Assembly (NCBI RefSeq): GCF_000261685.1
Contig: NZ_AJQE01000299.1
Span: 1 to 44,948, forward strand
DNA: 44,948 nt
Source: Bradyrhizobium genomosp. I (2014)
GTDB taxonomy: Bacteria > Pseudomonadota > Alphaproteobacteria > Rhizobiales > Xanthobacteraceae
Direction of reading: 5' to 3'
The notes below the pieces were generated by a model. It saw only the letters and a list, made by a program, of their open reading frames with translations, did not search any database and had not been told where the DNA came from. The position numbers were made by a program, and so were the translations under genes. Positions 1-8,615 of the stretch are shown here, piece after piece; position 1 is the first letter of the stretch, and the number at the start of each line of letters is the position of its first letter.

Positions 1-462
1 CGGGTTGATCCAGCATGCGTGCACGCGGCTGTCCAGAGTCTCGGCCACCTTGGGATCGATCTGGGCGCCGAACCGGGTCAGGCAGCGGAAGGCGGCCTGG
101 ATGTGGCCGCCGGGACAGCCGAAGCGGTCGTAGAGGTCGAGATGGCGGAACGCGGTATCGAGGTCGTCGCGCCACATCAGCCGGACCACGCGCCGGCCGA
201 GCCAGACGCATTCGGGGTTGCCGGCCGGACCGTTGATCACCTTGGCCGCTTCGGCGAACTCGTCGGTGCGGCGCTGGTTCTGGGCGGCATCCTTGGCAGC
301 GTCGGCGGGCTGGGCGGCGGCCTTGCCCTGGTCGGGGGCTGGTGCGCCGCTCTGGGCGGAGGCGCCACCAACACCAGTCAGAACGAGCAAGGAGGAGACG
401 GCCAAGGTGGCGGCGAACTGCCGCAGGACCGCGTTTCGTAACTCGAACACCCGTTGCCGCAT
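1..462 (-). CDS. Secreted protein, partial; possible beta-glucan biosynthesis accessory protein
   Basis: The gene reads leftward from an ATG at 462, preceded by a GGGGA ribosome site, and is still open at the window edge, so only the first 154 codons are present. Residues 1 to about 38 form a signal peptide: a basic start, a hydrophobic stretch with SSLLVLTGVG, and an ASA-Q cleavage site. An Ala/Pro/Gln-rich linker follows. The remaining segment carries spaced cysteines (NPECVW, FGCPGG, FRCLTR, HACW), suggesting a periplasmic disulfide-bonded domain. It is divergent from the GH17 glucan enzyme. From memory, secreted proteins of this type in Bradyrhizobium are annotated as beta-1,3/1,6-glucan biosynthesis proteins (NdvD-like). 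That name is inference from recall and context, not from a recognised catalytic motif. Confidence 0.75.
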   Translation of the reverse strand, partial: MRQRVFELRNAVLRQFAATLAVSSLLVLTGVGGASAQSGAPAPDQGKAAAQPADAAKDAAQNQRRTDEFAEAAKVINGPAGNPECVWLGRRVVRLMWRDDLDTAFRHLDLYDRFGCPGGHIQAAFRCLTRFGAQIDPKVAETLDSRVHACWINP

Positions 463-745
463 GAATTCCCCAATGTATCCGCTGCCGTCCGCGTCAGGAT
501 CCCGCGGACGCGCCGGTGATGGCGTCCAAATGGGTCTCCAATGCGGCGGAAAAGTCTTTCGGAGTCCATGACCTGTATTTCGAATTTTGTCCAGCAAAGT
601 CACGATCCTACAGCCCGGTCGAACAGCCCAGCCGCATTCCTTTGGGGGAGGAGCGGATCCGCAGAGTGGATCGGCATCTGGGCACCCCCTTGGCAGACGG
701 CGTGCAAGCGGGTAATCGACGGGCCCTTCGCGGAGGACCGAACCG

Positions 746-2362
746 ATTTCTCTTCGTACGCCACTGGCGCTTCTGCTCGTTTCACTGGGCGCGATTGCTG
801 CCGTGTGGTGGTGGTTGGCGACGCCAATCACGCTCGCGCGCGCTCCGATCGATCCTGCCGAGAAGGTCCAATGCGTCTCCTACGCGCCGTTCCGCGGCGA
901 GCAGACGCCGCTGAACGCTTGGACTCACATTGAGGCCGATCAGATCGAGCAGGATCTGCGCCAGCTCAAAGAGATCACCGACTGCGTTCGCACCTATTCG
1001 ATGGAGAACGGGCTCGACCAGGTGCCGGCGATCGCCGCCAAGGTCGGCGGGCTGAAGGTGCTGCAGGGCATCTGGCTCTCCAGCAACCGAGCCAAGAACT
1101 TCGCGCAGGCGGCGCTCGCCGTGCGCCTCACCAAGGAATTCCCGGACATCATCACCGCAGTCATCGTCGGCAACGAGGTGCTGCTGCGCGGCGAGATGAC
1201 GACGGCGGACCTCGTCTCGATCATCCGCCTGGTGAAGGCGCAAGTCAGCGTGCCCGTCACCTATGCCGACGTCTGGGAGTACTGGCTGAAGAACCGCGAG
1301 GTCTCCGACGCCGTCGACTTCGTCACGATCCACATCCTGCCTTATTGGGAGGATTTCCCCATCAAGGCGAAATTCGCCGCCGCCCATGTCGAGTCGATTC
1401 GCGAGCGCATGGCGGTGGCGTTCCCCGGCAAGGAGATCCTGATCGGCGAAACCGGCTGGCCGAGCGAGGGCCGTATGCGCGACGGCGCGCTGCCGTCGCG
1501 CACCAACCAGGCGCGCGTCGTCTCGGAAATCCTGAGCCTTGCGAAGGCGCAGAAGTTTCGCGTCAATCTGATCGAGTCCTACGACCAGCCGTGGAAGCGC
1601 AAGCTGGAAGGCACCGTCGGCGGCTATTGGGGCCTGTACGACTCGGTGCGGCGAAATCTGAAATATCCGCCCGGCCAGCCGATCAGCAATTTCCCGTACT
1701 GGAAATGGTACATGGGCGCCGGCATGGGCCTCAGCGTGCTGGTGTTCGCGGTCGCGATGATCACGCTGCGCCGGCGGCCGTGGACGCCGCGCTTCTCGGC
1801 CTGGCTCGGCGTCGGCATCTCGGCGACGACGGCGGGTATCCTGCTCGGGATCGGCGCCGACAAGATGTATTACGAGAGCTACGGCATCGGCGGCTGGCTG
1901 CTCTGGGGCGCGCTGCTGCTCGCCGGCATCCTGTCGCCGATCTTCTGCGCACAGGCCATGGTGATCGGCCGCAGCCTTCCGACCTTCCTTGATCTGCTCG
2001 GTCCGCGCGAGGGCCGGAAATGGTCGAAGCTCACCGCCGTGCTCGGCCTGACGCTGGCGGTCACGGCGGTGATCGCGGCGCAGACCGCGCTCGGCTTCGT
2101 GTTCGACCCGCGCTACAAGGATTTTCCCTACGCCTCGCTGACGATGGCGGTGGTGCCGTTTGCGCTGCTGATGCTGAACCGGCCGCAGGTCGGCCAGCGT
2201 CCGATCGCGGAATCGGTGTTCGCGGGCGTGCTGACGCTTTCGGCCGCCTATGTGCTGGTCAACGAAGGCCGCTACAATTGGCAGTCGCTGTGGACGTGCG
2301 CGATCTATCTGTTGTTCGCGCTCACGCTGTGGCGGGCGCGGGCCGAGCAAATCCGAGAATGA
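746..2362 (+). CDS. Membrane GH17-family glucan enzyme (beta-1,6-glucan synthase / NdvC-like)
   Basis: The N-terminal half is a GH17 catalytic domain. The acid/base glutamate lies in VIVGNEVLLRG and the nucleophile in LIGETGWPSEG. The C-terminal half, from about residue 320, has about seven transmembrane segments, among them LSVLVFAVAMITL, GWLLWGALLLAGIL and LWTCAIYLLFALTLW. GH17 domains tied to membrane segments act as transglycosylases in bacterial beta-1,3/1,6-glucan synthesis, and the size (about 60 kDa) fits Bradyrhizobium NdvC; the symbol is not certain. Start choice is unusual. The first ATG/GTG-type start, GTG at 803, falls inside the N-terminal hydrophobic anchor. The frame is open back to a stop at 713, and a GGAGG at 732-736 sits 9 nt before an ATT codon at 746, which would give the intact anchor PLALLLVSLGAIAAVWWWL. 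The 3' end overlaps the convergent membrane gene by 41 bp. Confidence 0.88.
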   Translation: MSLRTPLALLLVSLGAIAAVWWWLATPITLARAPIDPAEKVQCVSYAPFRGEQTPLNAWTHIEADQIEQDLRQLKEITDCVRTYSMENGLDQVPAIAAKVGGLKVLQGIWLSSNRAKNFAQAALAVRLTKEFPDIITAVIVGNEVLLRGEMTTADLVSIIRLVKAQVSVPVTYADVWEYWLKNREVSDAVDFVTIHILPYWEDFPIKAKFAAAHVESIRERMAVAFPGKEILIGETGWPSEGRMRDGALPSRTNQARVVSEILSLAKAQKFRVNLIESYDQPWKRKLEGTVGGYWGLYDSVRRNLKYPPGQPISNFPYWKWYMGAGMGLSVLVFAVAMITLRRRPWTPRFSAWLGVGISATTAGILLGIGADKMYYESYGIGGWLLWGALLLAGILSPIFCAQAMVIGRSLPTFLDLLGPREGRKWSKLTAVLGLTLAVTAVIAAQTALGFVFDPRYKDFPYASLTMAVVPFALLMLNRPQVGQRPIAESVFAGVLTLSAAYVLVNEGRYNWQSLWTCAIYLLFALTLWRARAEQIRE

Positions 2363-2702
2363 ACAGGCCGATCGCCAGGCCCGACAAAACGACATTGTAG
2401 AGCACGATGCCGAGACCGGCGGCGACGATGCCGACGGTGAGCAGCACGATCGACGGCCGCATCAGGTTCAGCGTCGCCACCACCAGAGCGACGATGCCGA
2501 ACACCGAATTCTTGAACAGCACGGTCGCAACCGAACGCGCCTTGCAGGTCGCGGTCTGCAGGCCGGCGTCGCAGGCGAGCGCGACCGTCGAGAGCTCGAT
2601 GCCGAGATAGCGCAAGTAGCTGGCATAGCCGACGGCGACGAAGCCGACGACGATCAGGAACTGCACCTGGTAGGGCGTGAGGCGAAAAGGCTTCTTTGTC
2701 AT
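2322..2702 (-). CDS. Small four-TM membrane protein of unknown function
   Basis: This 126-residue protein begins MTKKPFRLTPYQ and has about four hydrophobic segments: FLIVVGFVAVGYASYL, SVFGIVALVVATLNLM, SIVLLTVGIVAAGLGIVLY and GLAIGLFILGF. A loop between the first two segments holds two cysteines (LACDAG and ATCKAR), which may be periplasmic. The layout slightly recalls small quinone or disulfide membrane proteins, but no CxxC is present and I assign no function. It is convergent with the GH17 gene and overlaps its last 41 bp. It lies 85 bp downstream of the MgtC-family gene on the same strand, so the two may share a transcript. Confidence 0.75.
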   Translation of the reverse strand: MTKKPFRLTPYQVQFLIVVGFVAVGYASYLRYLGIELSTVALACDAGLQTATCKARSVATVLFKNSVFGIVALVVATLNLMRPSIVLLTVGIVAAGLGIVLYNVVLSGLAIGLFILGFARPAPATA

Positions 2703-2787
2703 GGGCGCAATATGGTCGGGATGGCGCGGGCAGGCAACAGGGCGGGCGACGTTTCTGTATGGTCGGATGTTCCTGCCGACGCCAGAA

Positions 2788-3228
2788 TTACTTCAGCCCC
2801 AGCCGGCGCTCGACCCAGCCCAGCACGAACAGCACGAGCAACGTCACCGCGATGGCTGCTCCGACGAGCAGCCAGGCTCCCAATGCGCACGCAATGCCGA
2901 GGCCGGCCGCGATCCAGACCGTTGCGGCCGTGGTGAGGCCGTGAACCGTCTTCGCCTTGGCGTCGTGCAGGATGACGCCTGCCCCGATGAAGCCGACGCC
3001 GGTCAACACGCCGGCAACGACGCCCTGAATGACCCTGGAGATCGCATCCGGGTGGTCGCGCAGGTTCTGGAACTCGATCACGGAGATCGAAACCAGCGCG
3101 GAGCCGAGAGCCACCAGCGCCAGGGTTCGCATGCCCACCGGCTTGTCGTTCATGTCGCGGTCGATGCCGATCAGCAGCCCTGTTCCGGCCGCGACGAGAA
3201 GCCTCAGGACATCATCCAGCTCGTTCAT
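2788..3228 (-). CDS. MgtC/SapB family membrane protein
   Basis: The 146 residues match the compact MgtC/SapB fold. The family N-terminus is seen as LRLLVAAGTGLLIGIDRD, then the conserved stretch VGMRTLALVALGSAL, the glycine-rich LTGVGFIGAGVILHD and TTAATVWIAAGLGIACALG. There are four to five transmembrane helices and no long soluble C-terminal ACT-like extension, so this is the short form. Members are inner-membrane proteins tied to magnesium limitation, acid tolerance or modulation of the F1Fo ATPase; which applies here cannot be read from sequence. The charged motif after the first helix (GIDRD in place of the more usual GxERE) is slightly atypical. Confidence 0.9.
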   Translation of the reverse strand: MNELDDVLRLLVAAGTGLLIGIDRDMNDKPVGMRTLALVALGSALVSISVIEFQNLRDHPDAISRVIQGVVAGVLTGVGFIGAGVILHDAKAKTVHGLTTAATVWIAAGLGIACALGAWLLVGAAIAVTLLVLFVLGWVERRLGLK

Positions 3229-3361
3229 GAAGACCCACGTGTTTCAGGAGGGGCGACGCTCGGAGTTCGTCGGATGTGATCGCGAACTTGCTGCGAAGCG
3301 CGGCTCAGGTCCAAGCGTCCGTTGGTCGCATGCCCGCAGCCTCCGTCCGGGACGGGAGGCG

Positions 3362-4720
3362 TTACCGCCTGAAGAAGGACGACAGCGTCGATCCCGCGGA
3401 CGTTGATGCTGCCTCCGGCTTCGCCGGCGCAGGCTGCGCCGCGGGAGCGGGCGCGGGCTCTTCGTGCTTGGATCGTTTCGAGGAGTGGCTGCGGCGGCGC
3501 TGCGGCTTTTCGGGCTTTGCGGCCGGCGCAGCTTCGGCTTGTGGCACCGCGTCCTGATTCTTCTCCGGGCTCTTCTCTTGAACCCTGTCCTGGGTCTTCT
3601 CTTGCGCTTTTTCCTGGCCCTTCTCTTGTCCCTTTTCCTGGCCGCCACGCATCGACAGGCGTTGACCATCGAACACGGTGGTCTCGCAGTGACGGTCGTT
3701 CTCGGCGAGGCTCGCGCAGAATCTTGCGGCGACGGCGGCGTTGACCAGGGGGCCGGCCCCTAAGCGGAGCTGCATGCCGAGGCCGGTGGCGCCTTCCTTG
3801 ATCATGATGATCGGCCGCAGCGCCGCGATCTCCGGATTGGACTTGGTCAGCCCGCGCCAGATCGCGCGCAGGCCGTCGATCGAGTTGGCGCCGCCGAGAT
3901 CGATCGCGAAACGCGTCTGCTGAACTGCGATCGCAGAGGATTCGTTCTCGGCCGCTTCCGGTGGCTTTGGTGCTGCCGCGGCGAGATCGGCCGGAGCGGG
4001 CTTCTTCTCGGCTGCCTCGGGCTGAACCAGCTTCGATATGGCCGGATCCGGCGGCGCCACGAGCGACCTGGACGACCCCGGAGGAATGGTCGGCAGCGCC
4101 GAATTCATTGCCGGCGTCTGTTGCATGAGCGAGGCGGCGGCCGCGGTCTGCGGCGGCGGGCTCGACGGCTCCTTCAGCGATTCCTTCGGACTGTCCTTCT
4201 GAGCATCCCTGGCGGCTTCGGTGCGCGGCTTCTCGCCCGCCGTGGTTGGGGTCGAGGCGACCGGCGCAACGCTGGGAGCTGCAGTCGCCGGCGCCGCGTC
4301 CTGCGGCTTCGCGTCCTGCGGCGGCGTGGCGGTTTGCCGGGCGATGGCACCGGTGACGGAATCAAGCCCTTGCTCCAGCACGGTGACGCGCGAATAGAGC
4401 CGGTCGCGATCGGTGTTCAGCGTCTCGATCGCGGCGGCAAGGCGGCGGGCCTCGTTCTGGCTCTCCTTGGTCAGCATCTGGAGCCGGTCGGCCTGCCGCG
4501 CGAGATCGGCGGAGGCAACCTGGTCGCGCCGCCAGCCCAGCTGGGCCTGGTTGGCCATCACCGCAATGACAACCGCGCCCACGGCCGTCACCCCCCAGGA
4601 GCCCAGCCGCCACATCACGCGCCGGTCGAACGCGTTCTCCTCGGCCAGAAGTCCGGAGAACAGCCCGCCGGTCTCCTTGGTGCCGAAGGCATCCGCCAGT
4701 GGGTCGGAATCCTTTGCCAT
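3362..4720 (-). CDS. Single-TM protein with coiled coil and Pro/Ala/Lys-rich low-complexity regions
   Basis: A cytoplasmic N-terminus of about 40 residues leads into one membrane segment (WGVTAVGAVVIAVMANQ). A coiled coil follows, RLQMLTKESQNEARRLAAAI and onward to about residue 125, then long Ala/Pro/Lys-rich linkers. A small folded block around residues 275-365 (IDLGGANSIDGLRAIWRGL ... LRLGAGPLVNAAVAARFCA) resembles the region after the linker in SPOR-like envelope proteins, but the match is weak. After it comes a tandem QEKGQEKGQEKAQEK array. The tail is rich in Lys, Glu and Pro and ends FFRR. The function is unknown; the architecture suggests a periplasm-spanning or cell-wall-associated protein. 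It is divergent from glmU across a 172-bp gap. Confidence 0.82.
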   Translation of the reverse strand: MAKDSDPLADAFGTKETGGLFSGLLAEENAFDRRVMWRLGSWGVTAVGAVVIAVMANQAQLGWRRDQVASADLARQADRLQMLTKESQNEARRLAAAIETLNTDRDRLYSRVTVLEQGLDSVTGAIARQTATPPQDAKPQDAAPATAAPSVAPVASTPTTAGEKPRTEAARDAQKDSPKESLKEPSSPPPQTAAAASLMQQTPAMNSALPTIPPGSSRSLVAPPDPAISKLVQPEAAEKKPAPADLAAAAPKPPEAAENESSAIAVQQTRFAIDLGGANSIDGLRAIWRGLTKSNPEIAALRPIIMIKEGATGLGMQLRLGAGPLVNAAVAARFCASLAENDRHCETTVFDGQRLSMRGGQEKGQEKGQEKAQEKTQDRVQEKSPEKNQDAVPQAEAAPAAKPEKPQRRRSHSSKRSKHEEPAPAPAAQPAPAKPEAASTSAGSTLSSFFRR

Positions 4721-4892
4721 GAATCTTAAGTGCCCAGCCCTGTCCGGCTTCCCCGAATCAATCAGGGAACATTAACAGGAATTGCGCCCCGCACTTGAAT
4801 TCCGGGCGTTTGCGGGGGTAGCAAGGCGGGAGCACCAGGGCGGTCTGCCGCCTGCCGCGCCAATCGATTCGGCCGTATCTGACAGGATTTCG

Positions 4893-6260
4893 ATGACCGT
4901 CCGTTCCAGCCTCACGATCGTGCTCGCCGCCGGCGAAGGCACGCGCATGCGATCGAGCCTGCCGAAAGTGCTGCATCCCGTCGCACATCAGACGCTGCTC
5001 GCCCATGTGCTCGCCGCCGCACCAAAGGGAGCCGGCACGTCGCTCGCAGTCGTGATCGGTCCCCATCACCAGGCCGTCGCCGAGGAGGCGAGGCGCAGCC
5101 GACCCGACGCGCTCACCTTCGTGCAAAGCGAACGGCTTGGCACCGCGCATGCAGTGCTGGCGGCGCGCGAGGCGATTGCGCGGGGCGTCGATGATCTCCT
5201 GATTGCGTTCGGCGACACGCCGCTGATCTCGGCCGAGACCTTCTCGCGGCTGCGTGAACCGCTCGCCAGAGGCGCCACGATCGCCGCGCTAGGTTTTCGC
5301 GCCGCCGATCCGACCGGCTACGGCCGCTTCATCGTCGAGGGCGACCGCCTGGTCGCGATCCGCGAGCAGGCCGATGCCAGTGAAGAGGAGCGCAGGATCG
5401 ATCTGTGCAATGCCGGCCTGATGGCGGTCGACGGCCGCCGCGCGCTCGAGATCCTCGATGAGATCGGTAATGCCAATTCCAAGGGCGAATATTATCTGAC
5501 GGACGCAGTCGGCATCGTCCGCGAAAAGGGATGGGAGTCCGTCGTGATTGAGACCGGTGAAGACGAGGTGCGCGGCATCAACACCAAGGCACAGCTCGCC
5601 GAGGCGGAAAGCGTCATGCAGGAGCGGCTGCGCAAGGCGGCAATGGAGGCCGGCGTCACGCTGGTCGCGCCTGAGACGGTGTACCTGTCCGCCGACACCG
5701 TGTTCGGCAAGGACGTCACCATCGAGCCGTTCGTGGTGATCGGTCCGGGTGTCTCGATCGCCGACGGCGCGGTGATCCATTCCTTCTCGCACATGGTGCA
5801 GAGCTCGATTGGCAGGAACGCGTCTGTCGGTCCGTTCTCGCGCATGAGGCCGGGCAGCTCGCTCGGCGAAGGCGCCAAAATCGGCAACTTCGTGGAGACC
5901 AAGGCCGCGACTCTCGAGGCGGGAGCGAAAGCCAATCATCTCGCCTACATTGGTGATGCGATCGTCGGCGCCAAATCCAACATCGGCGCAGGCACCATCA
6001 CCTGCAATTACGACGGCTTTGGCAAGCACAAGACGGTGATCGGGCAGGGCGCGTTCGTCGGCACCAACTCCTCGCTCGTCGCCCCCGTGACGATCGGCAA
6101 CGGCGCCTATATCGGCTCCGGCTCGGTGATTACCCGCGACGTGCCCGACGATGCGATGGCGCTGGAGCGGAGCCAGCAGACCATTCGGGAAGGCGGCGCG
6201 ACGCGCTATCGGGAGATGAAGACGGGCGGCAAGGCTCTCGAAAAGAAGCCGGAGAAGTGA
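4893..6260 (+). CDS. glmU: Bifunctional GlcNAc-1-P uridyltransferase / GlcN-1-P acetyltransferase GlmU
   Basis: GlmU acetylates glucosamine-1-phosphate and couples the product to UTP, giving UDP-GlcNAc for peptidoglycan and lipid A in the cytosol. The N-terminal uridyltransferase signature [19 protein letters not shown] is at residues 10-28. The C-terminal half shows left-handed beta-helix hexapeptides ([38 protein letters not shown]) with the acetyltransferase histidine region [11 protein letters not shown]. At 455 residues the length is normal. The reading frame is open upstream to 4782, but the ATG at 4893 ([16 protein letters not shown]) places the nucleotide-binding loop at its usual distance from the N-terminus. 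It is followed by glmS, the previous step of the same pathway, with only a small opposite-strand gene between. Confidence 0.97.
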   Translation: MTVRSSLTIVLAAGEGTRMRSSLPKVLHPVAHQTLLAHVLAAAPKGAGTSLAVVIGPHHQAVAEEARRSRPDALTFVQSERLGTAHAVLAAREAIARGVDDLLIAFGDTPLISAETFSRLREPLARGATIAALGFRAADPTGYGRFIVEGDRLVAIREQADASEEERRIDLCNAGLMAVDGRRALEILDEIGNANSKGEYYLTDAVGIVREKGWESVVIETGEDEVRGINTKAQLAEAESVMQERLRKAAMEAGVTLVAPETVYLSADTVFGKDVTIEPFVVIGPGVSIADGAVIHSFSHMVQSSIGRNASVGPFSRMRPGSSLGEGAKIGNFVETKAATLEAGAKANHLAYIGDAIVGAKSNIGAGTITCNYDGFGKHKTVIGQGAFVGTNSSLVAPVTIGNGAYIGSGSVITRDVPDDAMALERSQQTIREGGATRYREMKTGGKALEKKPEK

Positions 6261-6266
6261 GCGCCG

Positions 6267-6485
6267 CTATTCGTCGTCCGCGAATTCGGAGAAGATCGCG
6301 CGGGTCAGGCGCCAGCCGCGCGGCTTGGCGCGCTTGACCGGCTCGCCCTGGGAATGCTTGACAAAGACGGGCTTGCTTTCCTTGCCGCGCTGGGGCGGCG
6401 GCCAATGCGCAAGGTGCGTGCCCGAGGTCTCGCTGGCGCGCACATGCAACGACGACAGGCCTTTGCGGTCGGATGAGCTTCTCAT
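6267..6485 (-). CDS. Small basic protein, unknown function
   Basis: This is a 72-residue basic protein with no membrane segment, beginning MRSSSDRKGLSSLHVRA and ending RAIFSEFADDE. The ATG at 6485 follows an AGGAGAG ribosome site at ideal spacing; an upstream in-frame ATG at 6518 lacks one. It carries an HWPPPQRGKESKPVFVKH stretch and no known motif. It runs opposite to glmU and glmS and ends 6 bp after the glmU stop, so antisense overlap with a glmU-glmS read-through transcript is possible. I do not recognise the family. The codon bias and the good ribosome site argue that it is real. Confidence 0.6.
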   Translation of the reverse strand: MRSSSDRKGLSSLHVRASETSGTHLAHWPPPQRGKESKPVFVKHSQGEPVKRAKPRGWRLTRAIFSEFADDE

Positions 6486-6600
6486 GGCCGTCTCTCCTGG
6501 GCGGGAATCGTTGGCCAAACATGTTGATAGTGAGTTAACATGAAAAGGTTAAGGGCCGGCCAGATCGACGCAGGCGACGCTCGGTGTGATCTGGCGCTGT

Positions 6601-6623
6601 CTCAATCAGCAATAATTATTGAG
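6601..6623. promoter_or_regulatory. AT-rich palindrome in the glmS upstream region
   Basis: A 12-bp perfect palindrome CAATAATTATTG (6610-6621) sits inside CTCAAT...ATTGAG arms (6601-6606 and 6618-6623), about 85 bp before the glmS ATG. The surrounding gap (6486-6704) is the AT-richest stretch nearby. It could be an operator or part of a promoter; no regulator is identified. No glmS ribozyme-like feature was seen. Confidence 0.3.
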
Positions 6624-6704
6624 TATCTGGTTCCGTAGGAGTTTCGCTAAAACCGACCGCGTCGTTTAGGCGATTTTTCGGCGATTTGGGGGATAGTGAT
6701 CCGC

Positions 6705-8531
6705 ATGTGCGGGATTGTCGGCATTCTCGGGCGCAAGCCGGTTGCGGAGCAATTGGTGGAGTCGCTCAAACGTCTTGAATATCGCGGCTATGATTCCGCG
6801 GGCGTCGCCACGCTCGAAGGCAAGCACCTGGAGCGCCGCCGCGCCGAGGGCAAGCTGAAGAACCTGGAGAAGCGGCTCGAGGCGGAGCCATTGAACGGTA
6901 CGACCGGGATCGGTCACACCCGCTGGGCCACCCACGGCAAGCCGACCGTCAACAACGCCCATCCGCACGCGACCGAGCGCGTCGCCGTGGTCCACAACGG
7001 GATCATAGAGAATTTCCGCGAGTTGCGCGAGGAGCTCGAGACGAAGGGCACGGTGTTCCACACCGAGACCGACACCGAGATCGTGCTGCATCTCGTCGAC
7101 GATTTGCTCGCGCGCGGCAACAAGCCGGTCGAGGCCGTGAAGCTGACGCTGGCGCGGCTGCGCGGCGCCTTCGCGCTCGGTTTCATTTTCGCCGGCGACG
7201 ACGATCTCATGATCGGCGCCCGCAACGGTCCGCCGCTGGCGATCGGCTACGGCGACGGCGAGATGTATCTCGGCTCCGACGCCATCGCGCTCGGCCCGTT
7301 CACCGACACGATCAGCTATCTCGAAGACGGCGACTGGGTCGTGCTGACCCGCAACAGCGCGACCATCTTCGACAAGGACGGCTACGCCGTTCAGCGCGAC
7401 AAGATCAGGCACGCCGCCTCGACCTCGCTGGTCGACAAGGCCAATTACCGCCACTTCATGGCGAAGGAGATCCACGAGCAGCCGGAAGTGGTCGGCCACA
7501 CGCTGGCGCGCTACGTCGACATGGCGACCGAGCGCGTCTCGCTGCCGGTCGAGCTTCCGTTCGACTTCAAGACCATCCAGCGCGTCAACATCACGGCGTG
7601 CGGCACCGCGAGCTATGCCGGCTTCGTCGCAAAATACTGGTTCGAGCGCTTTGCGCGCGTACCGGTCGAGGTCGATGTTGCCTCCGAATTCCGCTACCGC
7701 GAGGCTCCCCTGCGCAAGGGCGATCTGGCCGTCTTCATCTCGCAGTCCGGCGAGACCGCCGACACCCTGGCCGCGCTGCGCTATGCCAAGGCTCAAGGCG
7801 TGCACACGGTCGCCGTCGTCAACGTGCCGACCTCCACGATCGCGCGCGAGAGCGAGACCGTGCTGCAGACGCTGGCGGGACCCGAGATCGGCGTGGCCTC
7901 GACCAAAGCCTTCACCTGCCAGCTCATGGTGCTGGCAAACCTTGCGATTGCGGCCGGCAAGGCCCGCGGCGAACTGTCCGACGAGGACGAGACCAAGCTG
8001 GTCCACGGCCTCGTCGAGGTCCCGCGCCTGATGGCGGACGCGCTCACCACCGAACTCCAGATCGAAAAGCTCGCGCACAGGATCGCCAAGTCGAGCGACG
8101 TGCTCTATCTCGGTCGCGGCACCAGCTTCCCGCTGGCGCTCGAAGGCGCGCTGAAGCTGAAGGAGATCTCCTACATCCACGCCGAAGGCTATGCGGCCGG
8201 AGAGCTCAAGCACGGACCGATCGCGCTGATCGACGAGACCATGCCTGTCGTCGTCATCGCGCCTTACGACCGGGTGTTCGAGAAGACCGTCTCGAACATG
8301 CAGGAGGTCGCCGCGCGTGGCGGCAATATCATCCTGATGACGGACGCCAAGGGCGCGGAGGAGGCGACCGTCGAGTCCCTCGTCACCATCGTCATGCCCG
8401 ACATGGCGGCGGCCTTCACGCCGATGGTCTATGCCGTCCCCGTGCAGTTGCTCGCCTATCACACGGCTGTCGTCATGGGCACCGACGTCGACCAGCCTCG
8501 CAACCTCGCCAAGTCGGTGACCGTGGAATAG
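6705..8531 (+). CDS. glmS: Glutamine--fructose-6-phosphate aminotransferase GlmS
   Basis: GlmS converts fructose-6-phosphate and glutamine to glucosamine-6-phosphate, the entry step to UDP-GlcNAc. The start must be the ATG at 6705, because it puts the catalytic N-terminal cysteine at position 2 (MCGIVGILG). The GTG at 6696 would bury it. The glutaminase domain spans roughly residues 1-220 (GHTRWATHG, VVHNGIIEN). Two SIS sugar-isomerase domains follow, with TACGTASYAG, ISQSGETADT, YLGRGTSFPLALEGALKLKE and the terminal DQPRNLAKSVTVE. The length of 608 residues is standard. It is transcribed in the same direction as glmU, 444 bp downstream, with an AT-rich leader of its own. Confidence 0.97.
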   Translation: MCGIVGILGRKPVAEQLVESLKRLEYRGYDSAGVATLEGKHLERRRAEGKLKNLEKRLEAEPLNGTTGIGHTRWATHGKPTVNNAHPHATERVAVVHNGIIENFRELREELETKGTVFHTETDTEIVLHLVDDLLARGNKPVEAVKLTLARLRGAFALGFIFAGDDDLMIGARNGPPLAIGYGDGEMYLGSDAIALGPFTDTISYLEDGDWVVLTRNSATIFDKDGYAVQRDKIRHAASTSLVDKANYRHFMAKEIHEQPEVVGHTLARYVDMATERVSLPVELPFDFKTIQRVNITACGTASYAGFVAKYWFERFARVPVEVDVASEFRYREAPLRKGDLAVFISQSGETADTLAALRYAKAQGVHTVAVVNVPTSTIARESETVLQTLAGPEIGVASTKAFTCQLMVLANLAIAAGKARGELSDEDETKLVHGLVEVPRLMADALTTELQIEKLAHRIAKSSDVLYLGRGTSFPLALEGALKLKEISYIHAEGYAAGELKHGPIALIDETMPVVVIAPYDRVFEKTVSNMQEVAARGGNIILMTDAKGAEEATVESLVTIVMPDMAAAFTPMVYAVPVQLLAYHTAVVMGTDVDQPRNLAKSVTVE

Positions 8532-8545
8532 GCAGACGGGATATC

Positions 8546-8605
8546 GGTCGGTCGCAGTCTTCCAAAACCTGCTAGAAGACCCTAGCTTGTTTGCAGCGAC
8601 CGACC
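8546..8605 (+). promoter_or_regulatory. Nested inverted repeats between glmS and the DUF502 gene
   Basis: The outer arms GGTCGGTCGC (8546-8555) and GCGACCGACC (8596-8605) are perfectly complementary. Between them GTCTTC (8557-8562) and GAAGAC (8575-8580) form a second stem. The structure ends 10 nt before the ATG at 8616 and would cover the weak ribosome site. No T-run follows, so it is not a clear intrinsic terminator; it may separate or tune expression of the two genes. Confidence 0.4.
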
Positions 8606-8615
8606 TGGAACCCGA

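Noticed and set aside
782..2395. 537-codon open frame opposite the GH17 gene
   Set aside because: Shadow frame; the plus strand has GH17 catalytic motifs and membrane helices.
3570..3660. Short tandem DNA repeat as a possible CRISPR or minisatellite locus
   Set aside because: The repeat encodes the QEKGQEK array in frame within the coiled-coil protein. The units are imperfect and there are no spacers.
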